Of a stretch of 64,000 nucleotides of DNA, positions 25,090 to 33,321 are shown piece by piece. This DNA is from PALSA-607 sp036501485 (GTDB lineage Bacteria > Actinomycetota > Actinomycetes > Acidothermales > Acidothermaceae), in NCBI GenBank assembly GCA_036501485.1, contig DASYAG010000022.1, positions 1 through 64,000 of the forward strand. The letters run 5' to 3'. The position numbers and the translations under genes were made by a program. The stretch's first letter is position 1; every line of letters starts with the position of its first letter. The notes under the pieces were generated by a model that worked only from the letters and a program-made list of their open reading frames with translations, searched no databases and was not told where the DNA came from.

Positions 25090-25135
25090 GCTCGACGTGC
25101 CGGACGTACAACGCTCGACGTGTAAGACGTACAAA
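25090..25135 (+). repeat. 23-bp direct repeat upstream of the DUF3117 gene
   Basis: Two adjoining 23-bp units (25090-25112 and 25113-25135), 19 of 23 identical, share GCTCGACGTG and GACGTACAA. The second runs up to the AAAGGAG ribosome site. Candidate operator for the DUF3117 gene or the divergent crotonase gene. Confidence 0.7.
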
Positions 25136-25145
25136 AGGAGCGCGA

Positions 25146-25313
25146 ATGGCGGCCATGAAGCCGCGGACGGGCGACGGTCCGCTCGAGGTCACCAAGGAGG
25201 GCCGCGGCATCGTGATGCGCGTTCCTCTCGAAGGCGGTGGCCGGCTCGTCGTCGAGTTGTCCGCAGACGAGGCCAGCGCCCTGGGCGACGCCCTCAAGAA
25301 TGTGGTCGGCTGA
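25146..25313 (+). CDS. DUF3117 small conserved protein
   Basis: 55 residues: starts MAAMKPRTGDGPLEVTKEGR, then GIVMRVPLEGGGRLVVELS and ends ALGDALKNVVG. It matches the highly conserved actinobacterial DUF3117 family (M. tuberculosis Rv1211, described as calmodulin-like). AAAGGAG lies 6 bp before the ATG. Position after tag is the same as in M. tuberculosis. Biochemical role unclear. Confidence 0.92.
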   Translation: MAAMKPRTGDGPLEVTKEGRGIVMRVPLEGGGRLVVELSADEASALGDALKNVVG

Positions 25314-25458
25314 TCGATCCGCACGAGGCCTCAGGAAACGTAGCGTGGCCCCGCCGAAGCCCACACGGACTTCGTTCGGGGCCTCGAACGCGTCAGGGGT
25401 AGCGTCGACCGTCGTACCCCAGCTTCGAGCAGTACCTCCAGCTTCGAAAGGTGCACGC

Positions 25459-26967
25459 GTGCCGCCTACGGTCAAGCTCGCAGCTGCGATTCCTCGTGGT
25501 GCCGTTGCACTCGTGGTGGGGATCAGCCCGGGCACCGGCGACCCAGTGGTCGCGAAGCTCGGACGCGGCGCAGCGGGCGACATCGAGAGCTTCGGTGCCG
25601 ACTCTGCGGCGTTGCTCGCCGTGCTGACCAGGGAGAAGACAAAGGGCAATGTCGGGGACGTCGGGGCGCTCCCGGTCGGCGCGCGACTGATCCTCGCGGC
25701 GGGTCTCGGCGACGGGACGCCGCGCGACTACCGCCGGGCCGGCGCTGCGATCGCCCGGCGATTGAAGAGTGTCGAGTCGGCGGCCATCACTGTCGCGAGG
25801 CGCTCCACCCCCGCGCAGGTCAAGGCGTTGGTCGAGGGCTTGCTCCTTGGCGGCTACTCGTTCAAGGTCACGAACTCGCCGAAGCCCGAGACCCTCACCT
25901 CGATCACGCTCGTCGTCGACCAGCTGACCGACGCGATCTCTGAAGCGGTCGCGCACGGCGTCACGACTGCGACCGCCAGTGCGCTGGCCCGCGATCTCGC
26001 GAACACGCCGTCGTCGACGAAGAACCCCGCGTGGCTTGCCCGGCAGGCGACCGCACTTGCTCGCAAGGGTCGCCTCGAGATTCGGGTGCGCGACGACCGC
26101 GAACTGCGCGCAGAAGGCTTTGGCGGCGTAGTCGCGGTCGGCATGGGTTCGGTCAGCCCGCCGCGGCTCATCGAGCTGACGTACACCCCGGACCCTGAGA
26201 TTGCGCTCGACGGCCACGTGGTGCTCGTCGGCAAGGGGATCACGTTCGACTCCGGCGGACTCTCGCTCAAGCCCAACGCGGGCATGATCGCGATGAAGAC
26301 CGACATGGCCGCGGGTGGCGCGATCATCGCGGCGATGTCGGTGATGCGTGAGTTGGGCGTGCGCGTGCAGGTCACTGGCCTCGTGCCCGCGGCCGAGAAC
26401 ATGCCGTCGGGTTCGGCGCAGCGGCCCAGTGACGTCATCACCCAATACGGCGGCATGACAGTTGAGGTGCTCAACACCGACGCCGAGGGCCGCCTCGTTC
26501 TCGCCGACGCACTGGCTTACGCAGACGCAGAACTCGATCCCGACGTCATCGTCGACCTCGCGACGTTGACCGGCGCGATCGCGAGCGGCCTCGGCAAGCG
26601 GCACGCGGGCATGTTTACCGAAGACGACAAGCTCGCCGCGGTTCTCACCACAGCGGGCTCCGACAGCGGCGAGGCAGTCTGGCGGATGCCGTTCGTCGAC
26701 GACTACGCCGCCGCTCTTGAGTCATCGGTCGCCGACATGGCGAACGTCGCGATCGATGGCGGTAAGGCATTCGGCGGCGGCTCGATCATCGCCGCGCTGT
26801 TCCTCCGTGAATTCGTTGGACGACGGCGGTGGGCGCATCTCGATATCGCTGGCGTCGGTCGGTCCGAAGCCGACGAATACGAAGCCACGAAAGGCCCGAC
26901 GGGGTTCGGCGTACGGCTGCTGCTGCAGTGGCTGTGCGCACCCGATCCGCTTCGTGGCCTCCGCTAG
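25459..26967 (+). CDS. pepA: Leucyl aminopeptidase (M17)
   Basis: 502 residues from GTG 25459 with GAAAGGTG upstream; a longer frame overlapping DUF3117 was rejected. The N-terminal macro-like domain spans ~1-170. The catalytic domain has VLVGKGITFDSGGLSLKP (metal-binding Lys and Asp), MKTDMAAGG and NTDAEGRLVLADAL (Asp, Glu and catalytic Arg), then the zinc-site tail. It is a hexameric two-metal cytosolic aminopeptidase removing N-terminal residues from peptides. Confidence 0.94.
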   Translation: MPPTVKLAAAIPRGAVALVVGISPGTGDPVVAKLGRGAAGDIESFGADSAALLAVLTREKTKGNVGDVGALPVGARLILAAGLGDGTPRDYRRAGAAIARRLKSVESAAITVARRSTPAQVKALVEGLLLGGYSFKVTNSPKPETLTSITLVVDQLTDAISEAVAHGVTTATASALARDLANTPSSTKNPAWLARQATALARKGRLEIRVRDDRELRAEGFGGVVAVGMGSVSPPRLIELTYTPDPEIALDGHVVLVGKGITFDSGGLSLKPNAGMIAMKTDMAAGGAIIAAMSVMRELGVRVQVTGLVPAAENMPSGSAQRPSDVITQYGGMTVEVLNTDAEGRLVLADALAYADAELDPDVIVDLATLTGAIASGLGKRHAGMFTEDDKLAAVLTTAGSDSGEAVWRMPFVDDYAAALESSVADMANVAIDGGKAFGGGSIIAALFLREFVGRRRWAHLDIAGVGRSEADEYEATKGPTGFGVRLLLQWLCAPDPLRGLR

Positions 26968-26970
26968 CTG

Positions 26971-27657
26971 TTACGCCTCGCGCTTCACGGCTACTAGTAA
27001 TCCATCACCGACAGGCAACAGCGTCGGGACCAGCCCTGGCTCTTCACGTAACTGCTTTCCTAAGTCGCGGATCGTGATGGTGGCCGGATCGCGTTGCGCA
27101 GGATCGGCGACCCGGTGATGCCACGTCGCATTGTCGAACGCGACCACGCCGCCAACCCGCAGCAACCTCAATGCCTCGCGCAAGTAGTCGCCGTACTCCT
27201 TCTTCTCGCCGTCGCAGAAGACGAGGTCGTAGGCGCCGTCAGTAAGGCGCGGCAGCACGTCGAGCGCCGCTCCTGAGATCAGCCGCGTACGGGCCGTCGC
27301 AAACCCGGCGTCCGCGTACGCCTGCTTGGCAAGCCGTTGGTTCTCGGCCTCGAGATCGATCGATGTGAGCACGCCCTCAGGGTTCATGCCGCGCAGCAGC
27401 CAGACTCCCGAGACACCGCAGCCGGTGCCGATCTCGACGACCGAGCGGGCGTCGAGCAGCGCCGCCAGGAACCGCAGCGCCGCGCCACCTCCCGGCATGA
27501 TCGGCTGCGCGCCGACCTCGACGCCGCGGGCGGCTGCCGCTGTCAAAACGTCGTCCTGGCCGATGTAGGCCTCGGTGTAATCCCACGTGGATTGCAGACC
27601 GGAGATGGCAGCCTCCCAAGGAGAGTCGTAGGTCGTTCTGGCGCAGCGTAGTCGCAC
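26971..27657 (-). CDS. O-methyltransferase, class I SAM-dependent (Rv1220c-like)
   Basis: 228 residues. The O-methyltransferase family 3 layout: ARSVVEIGTGCGVSGVWLLRGM (SAM loop), VLTSIDLEAENQRLAKQAYADAG, DLVFCDGEKKEYGDYLREALRLL (metal-binding Asp region) and GGVVAFDNATWHHRVAD. A GTG at 27657 is taken as start, but no good ribosome site is visible and the true start may be up to 20 codons downstream. Divergent from sigE, as is Rv1220c in M. tuberculosis. Acceptor unknown. Confidence 0.84.
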   Translation of the reverse strand: MRLRCARTTYDSPWEAAISGLQSTWDYTEAYIGQDDVLTAAAARGVEVGAQPIMPGGGAALRFLAALLDARSVVEIGTGCGVSGVWLLRGMNPEGVLTSIDLEAENQRLAKQAYADAGFATARTRLISGAALDVLPRLTDGAYDLVFCDGEKKEYGDYLREALRLLRVGGVVAFDNATWHHRVADPAQRDPATITIRDLGKQLREEPGLVPTLLPVGDGLLVAVKREA

Positions 27658-27673
27658 TCGATGGCCATGACTC

Positions 27674-27700
27674 GGGAACCGGATCGGCCTGTAGGCCGTT
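27674..27700 (+). promoter_or_regulatory. ECF-type (SigE-like) promoter of sigE
   Basis: GGGAACC at 27674-27680 and CGTT at 27697-27700, 16 bp apart, match the -35 GGAAC and -10 CGTT of ECF/SigE promoters. They lie ~80 bp before the sigE ATG, implying autoregulation. The spacer contains a palindrome CGGCCT-GT-AGGCCG (27685-27698) that could be a repressor site. Confidence 0.7.
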
Positions 27701-27780
27701 CAGTTCTCAGGAGGTCATGTGACAGCCATCAGGATTCCTTCAGGATCGGGGCGGACGATGCCATCGGAGGTGTCCCCCCG

Positions 27781-28425
27781 ATGACAGATTCCGCTCTACT
27801 CGTCCACGATGGCCCACAACCCGAGTCGTCCCCGGACCCCGACTGGGCCGCGCCCAGCTGGGACGACGTGGTGCGCACGCACGGTGCCCGTGTGTACCGG
27901 CTTGCGTATCGATTGACCGGCAATGCCCACGACGCCGAGGACCTCACCCAGGACGTCTTTGTCCGGGTGTTTCGCTCGCTCGGTTCGTACACCCCAGGCA
28001 CCTTCGAGGGGTGGCTGCACCGGATCACCACCAACCTGTTCCTCGACATGGTCCGCAGGCGTGCCCGGATCCGGTTCGAGGCTCTCTCCGACGACGCCTC
28101 CGATCGGCTTGCCGGTCGTGAACCGACACCCGCCCAGGCCTACGACGATGCCCATTGGGATGACGATGTGCAGCGCGCGTTGGACGCGCTTGCACCGGAA
28201 TTTCGGGCCGCGGTCGTGCTGTGCGACATCGAGCAGCTCACCTATGAGGAGATCGCTGACGCGCTCGGCATCAAGCTCGGTACGGTCCGCAGCCGGATCC
28301 ACCGCGGCCGGACGCAACTGCGTGCGGCGCTCGAGCACCGGGCACCCGATCACAGCCGGCGGCCGCGAATCAGCACGCCCCGGCCTCGTGCAGCACGCCG
28401 GATGCCGGGGCTAGCCACGTCGTGA
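27781..28425 (+). CDS. sigE: ECF RNA polymerase sigma factor SigE
   Basis: 214 residues; ATG 27781 preceded by GGAGGTG. Region 2: VVRTHGARVYRLAYRLTGNAHDAEDLTQDVFVRVFRSLGSYTPGTFEGWLHRITTNLF. Region 4: ALDALAPEFRAAVVLCDIEQLTYEEIADALGIKLGTVRSRIHRGRTQLR. Close to the mycobacterial SigE group, which governs envelope and surface stress. It forms an operon with its anti-sigma factor (GTGA overlap) and lies beside an Rv1220c-like methyltransferase, as in M. tuberculosis. Confidence 0.94.
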   Translation: MTDSALLVHDGPQPESSPDPDWAAPSWDDVVRTHGARVYRLAYRLTGNAHDAEDLTQDVFVRVFRSLGSYTPGTFEGWLHRITTNLFLDMVRRRARIRFEALSDDASDRLAGREPTPAQAYDDAHWDDDVQRALDALAPEFRAAVVLCDIEQLTYEEIADALGIKLGTVRSRIHRGRTQLRAALEHRAPDHSRRPRISTPRPRAARRMPGLATS

Positions 28426-28964
28426 CCCATCTAGGCAACCTGGTAGGCGTGCTCATCGACGATGAGCTCGGCGGTGACGCCTACGATCACGCGCTCGTGC
28501 ACCTGAACGAGTGCGCCCAGTGTCGGCGTGACGTCGCGCAACAGCGATGGGTCAAGGCGCAGTTGGCGGAGGCACAGCCGGCGGCTCTTCCCGATTCAGT
28601 CTTGTTCGCGCGGCTGTTGCAGATACCGGGCTCGGACGCTGTGCTGCCCGATGTGCCGTCACCGCGTTTGTTGACCCAGTCGCGGTCGCGACGGTTGGTC
28701 GGCCGCAGCGCGCCGTCGCGGCCGCTTCGCACCGGCCAACCTGCGGGGCGCCGCGCGCGCACCCGAACAGTTGCCGCAGCGGGTTTTGCGGCGAGTGTGG
28801 TGGTCGGGTTCAGCGGCGCCATCTCGGGCAGTGCCGCTTTGCCTACGGGTGTCGGTGCCGCGACGTCGGTGTTTCCGTCAGTCGCTGTGGCTGTGCCGAT
28901 CTCCGCGGTGGTCCCGAGACCCGGCGCACGAACCGCAGTATCAGTCGTCTACCGCCGCCCCTGA
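28422..28964 (+). CDS. rseA: Anti-sigma factor RseA-like, ZAS domain
   Basis: 180 residues. The zinc anti-sigma motif HALVHLNECAQCRRDV (HxxxCxxC) lies at ~24-40, with the preceding conserved His. Residues ~110-135 (RTVAAAGFAASVVVGFSGAIS) are a weak membrane-like segment, then an Ala/Val-rich tail. It should bind and hold SigE inactive. GTGA overlap with sigE. In M. tuberculosis htrA and tatB follow; here the next gene is mrp, in opposite orientation. Confidence 0.9.
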   Translation: MTHLGNLVGVLIDDELGGDAYDHALVHLNECAQCRRDVAQQRWVKAQLAEAQPAALPDSVLFARLLQIPGSDAVLPDVPSPRLLTQSRSRRLVGRSAPSRPLRTGQPAGRRARTRTVAAAGFAASVVVGFSGAISGSAALPTGVGAATSVFPSVAVAVPISAVVPRPGARTAVSVVYRRP

Positions 28965-28988
28965 CCCTCACCACCTCTCCGACCGCAG

Positions 28989-29015
28989 CCTCCCCGCGGT
29001 AACGCCCCGCGGAGG
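28989..29015. terminator. Hairpin between convergent rseA and mrp
   Basis: CCTCCCCGCGG, loop TAACGC region, CCGCGGAGG: a GC stem of about nine pairs with one bulged C, in the 59-bp gap between two converging genes. Likely bidirectional terminator; no T-tract. Confidence 0.55.
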
Positions 29016-29023
29016 TTGCCGAG

Positions 29024-30178
29024 TTAGACGGGTTGGAGCCCCAAAGGTCGGCCGACCAGGCTGCGTTCGCGGATCGCCAACGCCTCGGCGATCCTGAACA
29101 GTTCGACCGACGCAGGCGCGTCGGGGTGGCTGAGCACGAACGGCACGCCGGCATCTCCTGCGCTCACCAATCCCGGGTCGAGCGGAATCTGGCCGAGCAA
29201 CGGAATGCCGGTTCCGAACGCGTTTGTCAGGGCATCGACGACCGTCTGCCCGCCGCCGGTTCCAAAGACGTCGACCCGCTCGCCGCAGTGCGGGCACGGC
29301 AGCCACGCCATGTTCTCGACGACACCGGCCACCCGCTGCCGGGTCTGCAACGCGATCGTGCCGGCGCGCTCGGCGACCTCGGCCGCGGCCTGTTGCGGAG
29401 TCGTCACGACGATGAGCTCGGACCCGGGTACGAACTGCGCGAGCGAGATCGCGATGTCGCCGGTGCCGGGCGGCAGATCGACGAGCAGGACGTCGAGATC
29501 GCCCCAGTAGACGTCGGTGAGGAACTGGTTGAGTGCGCGGTGCAACATGGTGCCGCGCCAGGCGACGGGTGTGTTGCCCTCAACGAACATGCCAATCGAG
29601 ATGACCCGGACGCCGTGCGCTGTCGGGGGCATGATCATGCCGGCCACCTGCGTGGGCCGACTCTGGATGCCAAGCATCCGCGGCACGGAGTGCCCGTAGA
29701 CGTCGGCGTCGAGGAGGCCGACAGAAAGTCCACGGGCGGCGAGCGCGGCTGCAACATTGACGGTGATCGACGACTTGCCGACCCCACCCTTACCCGAGGC
29801 GATAGCAAGAATTCGCGTGAGCGAGTTGGGATCGTTGAAGGGAATTTCCTTCTCCGGCTTGCCCGGGCCCCGCAGCTGTAGCTGAAGTGCCTTGCGCTGC
29901 TCGTCTGTCATGAACCCGAGGGTGACCTCGACGCCAGTGACACCAGGTACTGCGCGAACTGCCGCGGTGACGTCCGCAGTGATTTTGTCTTTGAGCGGGC
30001 AACCCGACACCGTCAGTAGCACGCCGACAGCCACCTGGCCGTCGTCCGCAATGACGACCGATTCGACCATGCCGAGCTCGGTAATCGGGCGGCGGATGTC
30101 GGGATCATGGACGGTCGCGAGCGCCGCGCGGACGGATTCGTCGGTCGGTCGTGCTCGGTCCGTCAGTTGGTCGGCCAC
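29024..30178 (-). CDS. mrp: Mrp/NBP35-family iron-sulfur carrier ATPase
   Basis: 384 residues, GTG 30178. The N-terminal DUF59/MIP18 domain (~12-95; ALATVHDPDIRRPITELGMV) is followed by the ParA-like ATPase: ILAIASGKGGVGKSSITVNVAAALA (deviant Walker A), LLDADVYGHSVPRMLG and VDLPPGTGDIAISLAQ. The cluster-binding CPHCGE (CxxC) is present. It carries or delivers Fe-S clusters to apoproteins in the cytoplasm. Divergent from the MarR gene with only 24 bp between starts. Confidence 0.93.
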   Translation of the reverse strand: MADQLTDRARPTDESVRAALATVHDPDIRRPITELGMVESVVIADDGQVAVGVLLTVSGCPLKDKITADVTAAVRAVPGVTGVEVTLGFMTDEQRKALQLQLRGPGKPEKEIPFNDPNSLTRILAIASGKGGVGKSSITVNVAAALAARGLSVGLLDADVYGHSVPRMLGIQSRPTQVAGMIMPPTAHGVRVISIGMFVEGNTPVAWRGTMLHRALNQFLTDVYWGDLDVLLVDLPPGTGDIAISLAQFVPGSELIVVTTPQQAAAEVAERAGTIALQTRQRVAGVVENMAWLPCPHCGERVDVFGTGGGQTVVDALTNAFGTGIPLLGQIPLDPGLVSAGDAGVPFVLSHPDAPASVELFRIAEALAIRERSLVGRPLGLQPV

Positions 30179-30202
30179 TCGCTAAGGGTACTCGGACCTA
30201 CG

Positions 30203-30697
30203 ATGCCTTCCGTGGTCGGCGCAGAGCAGTCAGGGGCAGAGCAGCCCGCGGCAGGGAACGGTCGTCAGCGTCCGTCCGCTGAGGAGATCGCGGTGTGGCG
30301 AGCATTTCTGCGCGCGCACGCTCAGCTGATCCGCACCCTCGAAGCTGAACTCGCACAGGCCGCCGACCTGCCGATCGCCTCTTACGACGTGCTCGTGCAG
30401 CTGGCCGAGGCACCCGACCATCGACTGCGCATGACCGACCTTGCTGATCGGGTCTTGTTGTCGCGCAGCGGCCTGACTCGAATGGTCGACAGGCTCGAGC
30501 GCGAAGGGCTCGTGCGCCGCGAGCCTGTCCCCGACGACGCCCGCGGGATGTACGCCGTCCTGACCCGTGCAGGCGTCGATCGGTTGCGGTCGGCATCGCA
30601 CGTGCATCTGCCAGGCATCGGTGCGCACTTCGTGCAGCGCTTCAATCGACGTGAGCTCGATCGGCTTGGTCAGCTCTTGGGCAGGCTCGCCGACTGA
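30203..30697 (+). CDS. MarR-family transcriptional regulator
   Basis: 164 residues from ATG 30203. Winged helix: IASYDVLVQLAEAPDHRLRMTDLADRVLLSRSGLTRMVDRLEREGLVRREPVPDDARGMYAVLT, with N- and C-terminal dimer helices. Ligand and targets are unknown; the divergent mrp gene, starting 24 bp away, is an obvious candidate. The 3' end overlaps the pilB-like gene by 28 bp in convergent orientation. Confidence 0.9.
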   Translation: MPSVVGAEQSGAEQPAAGNGRQRPSAEEIAVWRAFLRAHAQLIRTLEAELAQAADLPIASYDVLVQLAEAPDHRLRMTDLADRVLLSRSGLTRMVDRLEREGLVRREPVPDDARGMYAVLTRAGVDRLRSASHVHLPGIGAHFVQRFNRRELDRLGQLLGRLAD

Positions 30698-33156
30698 CGC
30701 TTCCTGCGTTCGGCGAGCACGGGAACTGACTTGACGCGACGATTCGGCGTTGGAACTGCAACCTCTTCGTCCGAAGATGCGGCTGGCTCGGTGGGTTTGG
30801 CGGGCTTTGCACGGCTCGACGCCGCCTTGTGCCAGGCCCCGGCATGCAGGCTGCGCTCGGTCAGCAAGTGCAACTGCGTCAATGTCTGCGCAGTAGTCGC
30901 GTCCAGTGACAGCACCTCGTCGACTCCGCCGTGATGCGCTTCGTCTGCAGGTTCCCCGCTGTCATTCGGTTCCGTGACGAGCATCAACGGCAACGCGGCC
31001 GTTCTGCTGCCGCTGCGCAAGAGCCGCAGCAGCTCGACGCCACCGATGTCGGGCAAGGTCTCTTGCACGATCACGCCGTCGTACTCGCCGTCCCACACCG
31101 CGGTGAGGGCATCGTCTGCGGTAGGAGCGACGTGGACGTCCATCGCATCGTCGACTGCGGATCTGATCAAGCTGTGTATATCGCCGTTGTCACCGACGAC
31201 GAGCAAGCGGGGGATCCGAACGCTCGTGTCGACCGTCGTGATCGCAACAGCCGGGGCGGTACGGCACCACGGGCAGATCTTCCAGCCGGCGTCCAGCGGC
31301 CGCGCACACGAGCTGCAGTGACCGCGGTCGACGATCGTTGCGCACCAAGGGCAGGCAATCATGTCGGCGTCGACGGCGCGATCGCACGCGGTGCATCGCT
31401 GTCCCTCTGCGACATCGACCTGCGAAACCCGGAGCACTTCTTCGAAAGTCGTCTCGCCGCGTCGTGCGCGAGCCAGCCCTGATCCGCGCAGTGTCGTCAT
31501 TCCTGCGGCTCGTGCCGCCGCGCCGACGGCTGCTTCGGTTGGTGTGTGGGCCAGCACTGACCGCACGCTCGCGGTCACGGGGAGCACTTCGAAGATTCCG
31601 GTTCTGCCGCGATATCCAGTGCCACCGCATTCGCCGCAACCGCGGCCTCGCATAGGTGTTGCGTCGGCGAGGTCGGCCTCGCTGAGCCCGAGCAACGTGA
31701 GCACTCGGGCGCTCGGCATGTACGGCGCAGCGCAGTCGGCACACGGACGGCGGACGAGCCGCTGCGCGACGACGAGGCTCAACGATGACGCAATCAAGAA
31801 GGGCTGGATGCCCATGTCGACGAGTCGGGTCAGTGCAGCAACCGCGTCGTTGGTGTGCAATGTGGTCAGCACGAGGTGGCCGGTCATCGAGGCCTGGAGC
31901 GCGAGCTCGGCGGTCTCCGAGTCACGTACCTCACCGACGAGAACGACGTCTGGGTCTTGGCGAAGGATCGACCGCAGGCCCTTGCTGAAGGACAGGCCGG
32001 CGCGGTCGTTCGTCTGCACCTGCGTGATGCCGGGCAGCTGGATCTCGACCGGGTCTTCGAGGGTGACAACGTTCTTGTCCGTGGTGGCCATGTGCGAGAG
32101 CACGGAGTAGAGCGTGTGTGTCTTGCCAGACCCCGTTGGGCCGGTGATGAGCACGAGTCCTTGCGGGTTCGCCGTGCCGGCGAGCAGCGCCTCGAGTTGC
32201 TGCTCGTCAAGGCCGAGTTGGGTCACTGGGGGAATGTGGTCGCCGCTGGCAAGCAGCCGGATAACGACCTTCTCGCCGTGCACTGAAGGCAGCGTGCTGA
32301 CACGGGCGTCGACGCCGTTGCCATCAACAGTGAGTCGGGTGCGGCCGTCTTGGGGAAGGCGTCGCTCGGCAATGTCGAGACCGGAGACGATCTTGAGGCG
32401 GCTCACGAGGGCAGCGGAGGAGTTGCGCGGCACCTTCATGATGTCGCGCAGGAGGCCGTCGATGCGGTACCTGATTCGCAGCCCGTCGCTCTGTGGCTCT
32501 ACGTGGATGTCGCTGGCACGGCTGCGCACCGCTTCGCTCACGATGCTGGTGGCAAGCCGGACGGTCGGTCCCTGGTCCGCCGCACTCTCGAGATCGTGCT
32601 CGTCGACAGCAGCTTCGGGTTCGTCGGAGACGTTCGACAGTTCGGCGTCCTGGTCGAGGATCGCCCACACGCGGCGGAGCTCGGTCTGGATCTGGGTGTC
32701 GGTGCTCACGACGACGGTGACCGTCGTCGCTCCGGTGTAGAGCCGGACGTCGTCGAGGGCGACGATGTTGGTCGGATCTGCAGTCGCGACCCTGATCGCG
32801 TGGTCGTCGCGACCGATCACCAACATGCCATGGCGCTCGGCGACGCGGCGCGGCAGCGTGCGAGCGACACTCAGGTCAAGCGTGAGTTCGGCGAGGTCGA
32901 CAAGCTCCAAGTGCATGAGGTCGGCGAGCGCGTAGGCGAGCTGGCCCTCCGTCAGGTAGCCCTGGTCGACGACCACCCGGCCGAGCCTGCGCCGGCGTCC
33001 GCCTGCCATGCGCTCTTGCTCAGCAAGCGACTCACGTAGCTGCTCGTCGGTCAACAGGCCATGCGAGACCAGCAACTCGCCAAGGCGCCGTCGCCCATTG
33101 GGTTGCGATTCGTCGCTGCGATTGAGCAAGCCAGCGCTTTGGACAGGTATCGGCAC
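30670..33156 (-). CDS. pilB: Type IV pilus/T2SS assembly ATPase fused to double zinc ribbon and pseudo-receiver
   Basis: 828 residues; GTG 33156 has AGGAG upstream, preferred to GTG 33171. N-terminal segment (~23-75) has two LGxLLVxxGLLTxxQL-type units as in PilB/GspE N-domains. The ATPase core follows: VRSRASDIHVEPQSDGLRIRYRIDG, Walker A GPTGSGKTHT (~339), RSILRQDPDVVLVGEVRDSETAELALQ (Asp and Walker B boxes), TLHTNDA, and a zinc site C472/C475 and C507/C510. After ~580 come four CxxC pairs (C588/591, C602/605, C614/617, C628/631) forming a double zinc ribbon. Residues ~648-770 are a receiver-like domain in which the phospho-Asp position is Gln (VIVQETLPDIGG). It powers pilus extension or secretion. 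No pilin, pilC or pilT is in the window. Confidence 0.88.
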   Translation of the reverse strand: MPIPVQSAGLLNRSDESQPNGRRRLGELLVSHGLLTDEQLRESLAEQERMAGGRRRRLGRVVVDQGYLTEGQLAYALADLMHLELVDLAELTLDLSVARTLPRRVAERHGMLVIGRDDHAIRVATADPTNIVALDDVRLYTGATTVTVVVSTDTQIQTELRRVWAILDQDAELSNVSDEPEAAVDEHDLESAADQGPTVRLATSIVSEAVRSRASDIHVEPQSDGLRIRYRIDGLLRDIMKVPRNSSAALVSRLKIVSGLDIAERRLPQDGRTRLTVDGNGVDARVSTLPSVHGEKVVIRLLASGDHIPPVTQLGLDEQQLEALLAGTANPQGLVLITGPTGSGKTHTLYSVLSHMATTDKNVVTLEDPVEIQLPGITQVQTNDRAGLSFSKGLRSILRQDPDVVLVGEVRDSETAELALQASMTGHLVLTTLHTNDAVAALTRLVDMGIQPFLIASSLSLVVAQRLVRRPCADCAAPYMPSARVLTLLGLSEADLADATPMRGRGCGECGGTGYRGRTGIFEVLPVTASVRSVLAHTPTEAAVGAAARAAGMTTLRGSGLARARRGETTFEEVLRVSQVDVAEGQRCTACDRAVDADMIACPWCATIVDRGHCSSCARPLDAGWKICPWCRTAPAVAITTVDTSVRIPRLLVVGDNGDIHSLIRSAVDDAMDVHVAPTADDALTAVWDGEYDGVIVQETLPDIGGVELLRLLRSGSRTAALPLMLVTEPNDSGEPADEAHHGGVDEVLSLDATTAQTLTQLHLLTERSLHAGAWHKAASSRAKPAKPTEPAASSDEEVAVPTPNRRVKSVPVLAERRKRQSASLPKS

Positions 33157-33231
33157 GTCCGAACTCCTCACGTTTCCTACATTGTCGGGCGCACAGAAGG
33201 GGGCTACAGCGGCTAACTGCCTCCGAAAGAT

Positions 33232-33245
33232 CGTCCGAACGGACG
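33232..33245. promoter_or_regulatory. Palindrome between divergent pilB and MFS genes
   Basis: CGTCCG-AA-CGGACG is a perfect 6-2-6 inverted repeat in the 165-bp divergent intergenic region. It could be an operator for either gene; no dedicated regulator is adjacent. Confidence 0.45.
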
Positions 33246-33321
33246 GGTCGCGTTGCTCTTGGCGCTACGCCGATCGCATAACGCGTTGACCCGAATAGCG
33301 GCTCAACTGAAGGGTGGGCGG

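Noticed and set aside
25393..26604. Open frame of 403 residues antisense to pepA
   Set aside because: Shadow of a conserved M17 peptidase gene; composition is non-protein-like.
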